Positions 1 through 6,062 of a stretch of DNA of 38,168 nt are shown piece by piece. Location: positions 1-38,168 of the forward strand of contig NZ_JACBGN010000041.1 of assembly GCF_013401435.1 (NCBI RefSeq), in the 5' to 3' direction. The DNA comes from Streptomyces sp. BR123 (lineage in GTDB: Bacteria; Actinomycetota; Actinomycetes; Streptomycetales; Streptomycetaceae). The first letter of the stretch is position 1. Each line of letters begins with the position of its first letter. The notes beneath the pieces are model-generated. The model had not been told where the DNA came from, searched no databases, and saw only the letters and a list, made by a program, of their open reading frames with translations. Made by a program: the position numbers and the translations under genes.

Positions 1-78
1 CCGCCCACCCTCAAACCCCCGGACGTCGACACCCTGTACACGCTGGCCCGGGACGCACGGACGTGGCTGGGGCGGTGA
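1..78 (+). CDS. C-terminal fragment of an unidentified protein
   Basis: An open frame enters from the left edge and ends at a TGA at 76-78. The visible residues are PPTLKPPDVDTLYTLARDARTWLGR. GC sits in the third codon position, as expected of coding DNA here. The fragment is too short to assign a family. It converges with ku, whose stop codon is about 100 bp away. The 100 bp between them show no strong terminator stem. Confidence 0.5.
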   Translation, partial: PPTLKPPDVDTLYTLARDARTWLGR

Positions 79-178
79 CCGGGCCGGGGCGGTGAAAGGG
101 CCGACGGGCAGGCCCGACCGCCGGGGATCCGGAGATCCGGTGCGCAGTGGCCGTGCCGGGCGGGCGGCAGCGCCGTCC

Positions 179-1348
179 CTATGCCGAGGCCCGTTTCCGC
201 GGTGTGGCCTTCTTCGCGGCCGTCGTCTTCTTGGCCGCAGTCCTGCCGCCGCCGTCGCTTGCCGACGTCTTCTTGGTCGTCTTGGCGGCCTTCGCCGTCT
301 TGGCCGTCTTGGCCGACTTGGTTGCCTTGGCCGTCGACTTGGTCGCGCCGGCCGGGGTCTTCGCCGACTCGGCCCCCTTCGACGCAGCGATGGATTTCCT
401 GGCTCCCGCCGTCTTCCTCGCCGCGGCAGTCGACGCGGTCGACTTCTTCCCGCCCACCGCTTTCGGCGCGGCCGGCGCCCGCTTGCGGGACGCGCTCCGG
501 CGGAGCGGTGTCACGTCGGCCTCCTCGGCCTCACCGGCCGCTGCCTCGCCCTCGCCCTCGCCCTCACCCCGGGACGCCTTGGCGGCCCGTACGCTCTTTT
601 CCAACGCTGCCATCAGGTCGATCACCCTGCCGCCGGCCGGTTTCACCTCCGCCTCCGGCGGCGGTTCGAAGGCGCCCTCCGCCTTCGCCTCGATCATCGC
701 CTCGACCGCCTCGCGGTACTCGTCCGTCAGCGACGCCATGTCGACCTCCCCCAGCGTCGCCATCAGCGCATCCGCGAGGTCCAGCTCCGCGTCCCGGACG
801 GACACCGAACCCTCCGGGGCGACGCCCTCGGGCTCCCGGATCTCGTCCGGCCACAGCAGCCCGTGCATCGCGATGACGTCGTCGACGACCCGCAGCATGC
901 CCAGCCGCTCCCGCCCGCGCAGTGCGTACTTGGCGATCGCCACCCTGCGGCTCCGCTTCAGCGCCTCGCGCAGCAGCGTGTACGGCTTGGCGGCCGTCGC
1001 CCCGTTCGCCGCGAGGTAGTACGCCGCATCCATCTGCAGGGGGTCGATCTCATCCGCCGGTACGAACGACACGATCTCGATGGTCTTCGTCGTGGCGATC
1101 GGCAGCCGGGCCAGGTCCTCGTCCGTGATCGGGATGATCGAGCCGTCGGCCTCCTCGTACCCCTTGCCGATCTCGTCGCCCGACACCTCCTCGCCGTCCA
1201 GCTCGCACACCTTGCGGTAGCGGATGCGCCCGCCGTCATCCAGGTGGATCTGGCGGAAGGAGATGGAATGGCTCTCCGTGGCGTTCACCAGTTTGATCGG
1301 GATGCTGACCAGGCCGAAGGAGATGGCCCCGTTCCAGATGGATCGCAC
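179..1348 (-). CDS. ku: Ku DNA end-binding protein (NHEJ), long Lys/Ala-rich tail
   Basis: Bacterial Ku is a homodimeric ring that loads on double-strand breaks and recruits LigD. The N-terminal opening MRSIWNGAISFGLVSIPIKL is the family signature, and the Ku core covers about residues 1-260. Residues ~285-389 form a low-complexity tail rich in Lys, Ala and Thr, with runs such as KSAKTAKTAKAAKTTKK and AAKKTTAAKKA. This resembles histone-H1-like DNA-binding tails and is longer than the tail of minimal bacterial Ku. The start is GTG, with GGGAGGA upstream on the minus strand. The gene is divergent from the ligD polymerase gene with only 31 bp between starts, so their promoters must overlap. Family assignment is firm; the tail's role is inference. 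Confidence 0.95.
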   Translation of the reverse strand: MRSIWNGAISFGLVSIPIKLVNATESHSISFRQIHLDDGGRIRYRKVCELDGEEVSGDEIGKGYEEADGSIIPITDEDLARLPIATTKTIEIVSFVPADEIDPLQMDAAYYLAANGATAAKPYTLLREALKRSRRVAIAKYALRGRERLGMLRVVDDVIAMHGLLWPDEIREPEGVAPEGSVSVRDAELDLADALMATLGEVDMASLTDEYREAVEAMIEAKAEGAFEPPPEAEVKPAGGRVIDLMAALEKSVRAAKASRGEGEGEGEAAAGEAEEADVTPLRRSASRKRAPAAPKAVGGKKSTASTAAARKTAGARKSIAASKGAESAKTPAGATKSTAKATKSAKTAKTAKAAKTTKKTSASDGGGRTAAKKTTAAKKATPRKRASA

Positions 1349-1379
1349 GGTTCCTCCCGTTTCGTGGCACTCTCATCGT

Positions 1380-2276
1380 ATGACGCCGATCACGATGGTG
1401 GAGGGGCGTCGCATCTCGCTCAGCAATCTGGACAAGGTGCTGTACCCCGAGACCCGGTTCACCAAGGGCGAGGTGTTGCACTACTACGCCACCGTCGCCG
1501 GTCCGCTGCTGGCCCACATCCACGACCGGCCGGTGTCGTTCCTGCGCTATCCCGACGGTCCGGAAGGCCAGCTCTTCTTCACGAAGAACCCGCCGCCCGG
1601 TACCCCCGCCTGGGTGAAGACCGCCCCCGTGCCCCGCTCCGACGACCCCTCCGCCGAACAGGTGGTCGTCTCCGACATGGCCTCGCTGATGTGGGCCGCC
1701 AATCTCGTGGTCGAGTTCCACACCCCCCAGTGGCCGGCAGGCAGCCCCGCCGTCGCCGACCGTCTGATCCTCGACCTCGACCCCGGTGCGCCCGCCACCG
1801 TCGTCGAGTGCTGCGGCGTCGCGCTCTGGCTGCGCGACCGGCTTGCCGCCGACGGCCTGTCCGCGTACCCGAAGACCTCCGGGGCGAAGGGGCTGCACCT
1901 GGCCGTGCCGCTGGAGCCGACCCCGTCCGAGGTCGTGTCGGCGTACGCGAAGACGCTGGCCCAGGAGGCCGAGCGCGAGCTCGCCGAACTCGTCGTGCAC
2001 CGCATGGCCAAGTCCCTGCGTCCCGGCAAGGTCTTCGTCGACCACAGCCAGAACGCCGCCGCCAAGACCACCGCCGCCCCCTACACGCTGCGCGCACGGG
2101 CCCGGCAAACGGTTTCCGCCCCCGTCTCCTGGGCCGAGGTCGAGGCCTGCCGGGTCCCGTCCGACCTGGTCTTCCTCGCCGATGACATCCCGCCGAGGGT
2201 CGAGCGTGACGGTGATCTGTTCGCGCCGCTCCTGGACCCGGAGGGTGCCCGCCCTCTTCCCGGGGCCGGACCGTGA
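1380..2276 (+). CDS. ligD: LigD-type polymerase/primase domain protein (NHEJ)
   Basis: This 298-aa protein corresponds to the stand-alone PolDom of LigD, an archaeo-eukaryotic primase-like polymerase that fills ends and adds ribonucleotides during end joining. Family signatures visible are LSNLDKVLYPETRFTKGEVLHYY near the N-terminus, RYPDGPEG, FFTKNPP, and the catalytic aspartate pair in ILDLDPG (D132 and D134). A third acidic site is probably in VFVDHSQN. The ATG at 1380 is chosen because homology begins at once (residues 7-20); an open extension upstream runs antisense into ku. Its stop overlaps the GTG of the next gene (GTGA at 2273-2276), so the polymerase and ligase parts are separate but translationally coupled. 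Confidence 0.92.
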   Translation: MTPITMVEGRRISLSNLDKVLYPETRFTKGEVLHYYATVAGPLLAHIHDRPVSFLRYPDGPEGQLFFTKNPPPGTPAWVKTAPVPRSDDPSAEQVVVSDMASLMWAANLVVEFHTPQWPAGSPAVADRLILDLDPGAPATVVECCGVALWLRDRLAADGLSAYPKTSGAKGLHLAVPLEPTPSEVVSAYAKTLAQEAERELAELVVHRMAKSLRPGKVFVDHSQNAAAKTTAAPYTLRARARQTVSAPVSWAEVEACRVPSDLVFLADDIPPRVERDGDLFAPLLDPEGARPLPGAGP

Positions 2277-3232
2277 TCCAGGTGGCCCTGGCGGCCCCCG
2301 TACGGAGCCTGCCGCGCGGCGCGGGCCTGGCCTACGAGCCGAAGTTCGACGGGCACCGGCTGGTGGTCGTCCGTACGCCCGGGGACGTACTGCTCCAGGC
2401 GCGCTCGGGCCGCCTCGTGACCGGGGCCTTTCCCGATCTGGTGGCCGCGGCCCGCCGGTTGCCCGCCGGCACCGTCCTCGACGGCGAGGTCGTGGTGTGG
2501 CACGGGGGGCGTACCGACTTCGCCCTCGTCCAGCGGCGGGCGGCGGCCGCCACGACCGCCAGGGCCGCCGTCCTCGCCCGGACCCTGCCGGCCTCGTACG
2601 CCGCCTTCGACGTCCTCGAACTGGCCGGGGAGGACGTGCGCGGGCGGCCGTACGAGCGGCGCCGGGCCCTCCTGGTGGACCTGCTGTCCCCGCTCGGCCC
2701 GCCGCTCCAGCCCGTCCCGATGACCACCGACCCGGAAGTGGCCGAGACCTGGTACGAGACCCTCCCCGCCAGCGGCATCGAAGGCCTGGTCGTCAAACGG
2801 CTGGACCAGGCGTACCCGGCGGGCCGCCGCGGCTGGCGGAAGCTGCGGCACACAGAGGTGCGGGACGCGGCGGTGATCGGCTACACGGGCACGGCGCGCC
2901 GCCCCCGGGCGCTGGTGCTGGCGCTGCCGGTCGAGGACGAGACGCCGCTGGTGTCGAGCCCGCTGACGGCCGTGCAGCGGGCGGAACTGGCGGCGGAACT
3001 CGCCCGGCGGGCGGAGGAGGCCGACGGCAGCGCCCCGGCGGCGGGCACAGAGGCGGCGGCGGAGGCCGCGGAGGCCGCGGAGGCGACGCTGGTCACCGAG
3101 GCCACGGCGACCGCGATCGGGATCGGCGAGGTCCCGTACCACCCCCTGGATCCGCCCCTGGCGGCCGAGGTCCGGCACACCTCGACCCGGCACCCGCCGC
3201 CCGAGGTGCTCAGGCTCCGCACAGACGCCTGA
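2273..3232 (+). CDS. ATP-dependent DNA ligase (LigD ligase-domain type)
   Basis: This 319-aa ATP-dependent ligase seals nicks and ends in Ku-dependent repair. Motif I is EPKFDGHRL, with the adenylated Lys at K24. DGEVVVW, AAFDVLEL, EGLVVKR and WRKLRH match motifs III, IIIa, IV and V. An OB-fold region follows motif V. After about residue 230 there is an Ala/Glu-rich stretch (EAAAEAAEAAEA, about residues 260-272), unusual for a ligase and probably a flexible linker. The C-terminus returns to conserved-looking sequence (HPLDPPLAAEVRHTSTRH). The GTG start overlaps the stop of the polymerase gene. Whether it should be called LigC or the LigD ligase part cannot be settled here, so no symbol is given. 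Confidence 0.9.
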   Translation: MIQVALAAPVRSLPRGAGLAYEPKFDGHRLVVVRTPGDVLLQARSGRLVTGAFPDLVAAARRLPAGTVLDGEVVVWHGGRTDFALVQRRAAAATTARAAVLARTLPASYAAFDVLELAGEDVRGRPYERRRALLVDLLSPLGPPLQPVPMTTDPEVAETWYETLPASGIEGLVVKRLDQAYPAGRRGWRKLRHTEVRDAAVIGYTGTARRPRALVLALPVEDETPLVSSPLTAVQRAELAAELARRAEEADGSAPAAGTEAAAEAAEAAEATLVTEATATAIGIGEVPYHPLDPPLAAEVRHTSTRHPPPEVLRLRTDA

Positions 3233-3261
3233 CCTGCGCCGCGGGCAGACGGCGCAGGTCA
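3230..3261. terminator. Bidirectional stem-loop between ligase and DUF6479 genes
   Basis: An 11-bp perfect stem (TGACCTGCGCC and GGCGCAGGTCA) has a 10-nt loop. The left arm begins with the ligase stop codon. The genes converge here, so it can serve both. There is no U tract, as is usual in Streptomyces. Confidence 0.7.
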
Positions 3262-3309
3262 GAGACGGGTGAGCGAGAGGGCGGCGGCGGGCGCCCGGAC
3301 CCGGGGCGG

Positions 3310-3714
3310 TCAGGCGTGGGCGCCGCGTCCCGCGTCCGGGGGAGAGCCGGGCTGGGGATGCGGTCCGGGGCCCACGGGGCGCTCGTAGCCGGACTCGCGC
3401 CGCCTGCGGACCTCGTCGGGGTGGGCGGACTCGGTGTCGCCGAAGTTCCCGTAACCCTGCATCTCGTGGGGGCGCAGGCCGCCTTCCGGGATCTCCACCT
3501 GGTCGCGCTCCTCGCGCACCTCGTGGACCGCTCCGCCCTCGGGCAGGTGCGGCTGGCTCTCGGGGGTGGGCGGCGGGGGCTCCTTGGCCCGGACGCGCTG
3601 GCCCAGCTTGAAGCCGGCCAGCAGGAACCCGGCGATCACGATGCCCACGAGGAAGAACCACGCGGCCCTGCCGAGCGTCGCGTCGACCGCGAGGTAGCTC
3701 AGTGTCGTGTTCAT
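3310..3714 (-). CDS. DUF6479 family small membrane protein
   Basis: This is a 134-aa protein with one N-terminal transmembrane helix (about residues 14-34, AAWFFLVGIVIAGFLLAGFKLG) and a hydrophilic tail rich in Pro, Glu and Arg (PPPPTPESQP, RRRRESGY). The layout fits the Streptomyces DUF6479 family, recognised from memory of MNTTL-type openings. The function is unknown; the tail is probably cytoplasmic. Two in-frame ATGs, at 3723 and 3714, are possible. The inner one is preferred because family members begin MNTT and a GGGA lies about 11 nt upstream; the outer one would sit almost on that GGGA. Confidence 0.7.
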   Translation of the reverse strand: MNTTLSYLAVDATLGRAAWFFLVGIVIAGFLLAGFKLGQRVRAKEPPPPTPESQPHLPEGGAVHEVREERDQVEIPEGGLRPHEMQGYGNFGDTESAHPDEVRRRRESGYERPVGPGPHPQPGSPPDAGRGAHA

Positions 3715-3842
3715 ACAGGTCATATTCCCGGCTTTGGTCGGGATTCGCCCGACAAGGGGCAGAAATATGGCCGCCGCGGGACTGGCGGCCGGTGCGGCGG
3801 GTAGGCGGGCAGGAGTCCGGATCGGAAGGAGGGGGTCAGGCC

Positions 3843-4166
3843 ATGCCGCGCGGATCCTCCCCCAAGCGTGAACGCCAGTACGAACACATCAGAGAGGGTG
3901 CCGAGGAACGCGGCGTCCCCGAGGAAGAGGCCAAGGAGATCGCCGCCCGGACGGTCAACAAGGAACGGGCCCGCGCCGGCGAGTCCGAGACCGCGAGCCG
4001 CCTCTCCCTGGAGGACATGTCCTCCTCGCGCCGCGGCGGCCTGCGCTCCCACTCGGGCGCGCAGGGCCCCACGCACGCACAGCTCTACGAGGAGGCCAGG
4101 AAGCGCAACATCCGCGGCCGCTCGGAGATGACCAAGGCCCAGCTCAAGCGCGCCCTCGGCAAGTGA
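3843..4166 (+). CDS. Rho-termination-factor N-terminal-like small basic protein
   Basis: This 107-aa basic protein begins MPRGSSPKRERQYEHIREGAEERG. It ends with a SAP/Rho-N-like helical module (THAQLYEEARKRNIRGRSEMTKAQLKRALGK, about residues 77-107). In Streptomyces such proteins are often labelled 'plasmid stabilization protein', but the sequence only supports a small nucleic-acid-binding helical protein. The ATG follows a strong GGAAGGAGGGGG. The stop codon lies inside the first unit of a four-copy 8-bp repeat (4161-4192), so slippage there could change the C-terminus. It stands alone; no operon partner is evident. Confidence 0.8.
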   Translation: MPRGSSPKRERQYEHIREGAEERGVPEEEAKEIAARTVNKERARAGESETASRLSLEDMSSSRRGGLRSHSGAQGPTHAQLYEEARKRNIRGRSEMTKAQLKRALGK

Positions 4167-4192
4167 GGAAGTGAGGAAGTGAGGAAGTGAGG
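4161..4192. repeat. Four perfect tandem copies of AAGTGAGG over a stop codon
   Basis: The 8-bp unit is repeated exactly four times. The TGA stop of the preceding gene (4164-4166) is in copy 1. As 8 is not a multiple of 3, the TGA appears in different frames in successive copies, so read-through or copy loss soon meets another stop. Confidence 0.9.
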
Positions 4193-4240
4193 CACGGCAG
4201 CTCGGCAGCATCCGGCGGGGACGCTGGGCACCGAGCAACG

Positions 4241-4458
4241 TCAACCCGGGTCGCCCAGGTCGAGCCCGATCGGCCCGTGCACCCGCGCGACCTCCGCCTC
4301 CGCCACCCCGGCCGCCCGCAGCCCCTCGCGCCGCCGGGCCGTGGTCTTCCGCGAGCCGAGCGCCCCCACGTACGGATCCCGAACGCGAGCGCCGCCCGCA
4401 GCGTCGGCACCTCGAACCGGATCGGGGCTGCCCCGCTGCCGACCTGCGCACGTCCCAC
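4241..4458 (-). pseudogene. Decayed C-terminal remnant of an XdhC/CoxI-family protein
   Basis: On the minus strand, one frame reads RFEVPTLRAALAFGIRT (about 4416-4370). A second frame continues as DPYVGALGSRKTTARRREGLRAAG, then HGPIGLDLG (4378-4244). Joined by a frameshift near 4375, this matches the C-terminal part of XdhC-family maturation factors: the VPALRAAL, YVGALGSRRT and IGLDLG motifs. The Rossmann/N-terminal parts are missing; the stop at 4241-4243 comes right after LGDPG, where the family normally continues LGARTPEE. Truncation at both ends plus the frameshift makes it a pseudogene. No xanthine dehydrogenase genes lie in this window. Confidence 0.72.
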
Positions 4459-4549
4459 GGATCACCGGGACCACTTGCACAAACGCCCCCGATGAGTTCC
4501 TCTCGAAGAAGGGGTCGAATCGAACGCCAAGACGAGGCGGCGAGACCAG

Positions 4550-5221
4550 GTGCTCTTCACCGACCGCGACGACGCGGGACGACGACTCGCCGAGGCCCTC
4601 CGGAAGTACGAGCCGGCGAACCCCGTGGTCCTGGGCCTGCCCCGGGGCGGCGTCCCGGTGGCCTTCCACGTGGCCCACGCCCTCCGCGCCCCCCTCGACG
4701 TGATCGTGGTCCGCAAGCTCGGGGTCCCGTACCAGCGCGAACTCGCATTCGGCGCGATCGGCGAGGGCGGCGTACGCGTCATCAGCGACGACATCGTCCG
4801 CCGCGGCCGCCTCACGCCGCAGGACATCGCAGAGGTGGAGGCGGCGGAACAGGCGGAACTGGCCCGCCAGGCCCACCGCTTCCGGGCCGGCCGCTCCCGC
4901 GTCCCCCTGCGCGGCCGTACGGCGATCCTGGTCGACGACGGCATCGCCACCGGCGCCACCGCAGCCGCCGCCTGCGGGGTCGTACGGGCGCAGGGCGCGG
5001 CCAAGGTGGTGATGGCGGCCCCGGTGGCACCGCCGGACGCCGCGGCCCGTCTGGCGGAGGCCGCCGACGACGTCGTCTTCCTGGCCACACCGGCCGGATT
5101 CTCCGCCGTGGGCCAGTGGTACCAGGACTTCTCCCAGACCTCCGACGAGGAGGTCATCGCCCTCCTGACCCGCGCGGCGAGCGAGACCCCTCCCCCCAAC
5201 CCACCGAAGGCACCGCCATGA
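4550..5221 (+). CDS. Phosphoribosyltransferase-domain protein
   Basis: This 223-aa type I phosphoribosyltransferase-fold protein carries the PRPP-binding loop AILVDDGIATGATAAA (about residues 125-140). The segment LGLPRGGVPVA (about 28-38) is typical of the stand-alone PRTase family often encoded beside or fused to dienelactone-hydrolase-like proteins. The true substrate of this family is not established. A flexible lid is suggested by the acidic helix IAEVEAAEQAELARQ (93-107). The GTG start at 4550 is accepted because homology begins at LFTDRDDAGRRLA; only a weak GAGG lies upstream. The stop overlaps the next ATG (ATGA at 5218-5221), indicating translational coupling with the hydrolase. Confidence 0.85.
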   Translation: MLFTDRDDAGRRLAEALRKYEPANPVVLGLPRGGVPVAFHVAHALRAPLDVIVVRKLGVPYQRELAFGAIGEGGVRVISDDIVRRGRLTPQDIAEVEAAEQAELARQAHRFRAGRSRVPLRGRTAILVDDGIATGATAAAACGVVRAQGAAKVVMAAPVAPPDAAARLAEAADDVVFLATPAGFSAVGQWYQDFSQTSDEEVIALLTRAASETPPPNPPKAPP

Positions 5222-5859
5222 GCCCACCCACAACGACGATCGACGTCGTGATCGACGCGGCGGGCTTCGCCCTCCCCGGGGAACTCACCCTCCCGCCGGA
5301 CGCCCGCGCGGTGGTCGTCTTCGCCCACGGCTCGGGCAGCAGCCGGCACAGCCCCCGCAACCGCCAGGTGGCCGCGGCCCTGAACCGCGCCGGCCTGGGC
5401 ACCCTCCTCTTCGACCTCCTCACCCCGGCCGAGGAGCAGAACCGCGCCCACGTCTTCGACATCCCCACCCTGTCGACCCGCCTCACGGACACCACGACCT
5501 GGCTCCACACCCGCACCCCGACCCTCGACCTGGCCTACTTCGGCGCCAGCACGGGAGCCGCAGCAGCCCTCACCTCAGCGTCACGGCCGGACTCCCCGGT
5601 CTACGCGGTGGTCTCCCGCGGCGGTCGCCCGGACCTGGCGAACTCCCTCCCCGCGGTCCGCGCCCCGACCCTCCTCATCGTCGGCGGCGACGACACCCAG
5701 GTCCTGGCCCTGAACCGCGAGGCCCAGGCCCAACTCCGCTGCGAGAACCGCCTGGAGGTGGTGGAGGGCGCCACCCACCTCTTCGAGGAACCGGGCGCCC
5801 TGGAAGAGGTCGCCACCCTCGCCACCACCTGGCTCACCGCCCACCTCCCCCCGAACTGA
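5218..5859 (+). CDS. Alpha/beta hydrolase, dienelactone-hydrolase-like
   Basis: This 213-aa alpha/beta-hydrolase contains the oxyanion-hole region FAHGSGSS (residues 35-42) and the nucleophile elbow GASTG with Ser111. A likely acid is Asp159 in GGDDT, and the likely catalytic His is H187 in EGATHLFEEPG. The GASTG elbow and ATHLFEEPG end are characteristic of the small hydrolases found with phosphoribosyltransferases. Its ATG overlaps the PRTase stop, so the two proteins are probably made together; in some genomes the two domains are fused (family knowledge). No signal peptide is seen, so it is probably cytoplasmic. The substrate is unknown. Confidence 0.85.
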   Translation: MSPPTTTIDVVIDAAGFALPGELTLPPDARAVVVFAHGSGSSRHSPRNRQVAAALNRAGLGTLLFDLLTPAEEQNRAHVFDIPTLSTRLTDTTTWLHTRTPTLDLAYFGASTGAAAALTSASRPDSPVYAVVSRGGRPDLANSLPAVRAPTLLIVGGDDTQVLALNREAQAQLRCENRLEVVEGATHLFEEPGALEEVATLATTWLTAHLPPN

Positions 5860-6050
5860 GGGCCGGCATCCGGCAACTCCCCGGACCGGCACCGGACCTG
5901 TTGCCGCCACTGCACGGCGCTGCCGACTGCCGAGCCGAAGCGCGGCCCCGACGCACCGCAGCCCGGGCACGGCGGGCGCCTTGGACCGCCGTGCTCCCGT
6001 TCGCCGTTGCGGAGTTCCGCCGACAGGCCCGCGCGGCCACGCCGCCTCGA

Positions 6051-6056
6051 TACGCT
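6051..6056 (+). promoter_or_regulatory. Leaderless -10 element (TACGCT)
   Basis: TACGCT fits TANNNT and lies 6 nt before the GTG at 6063. The transcript would therefore start at or next to the start codon. No convincing Shine-Dalgarno and no clear -35 are present. Confidence 0.55.
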
Positions 6057-6062
6057 GCCGGG

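Noticed and set aside
92-2185. A 697-codon plus-strand open frame running over ku and into ligD
   Set aside because: It is antisense to ku and out of frame with the ligD polymerase gene. Its composition is Arg/Gly/Pro/Leu-rich nonsense, typical of shadows in high-GC DNA.
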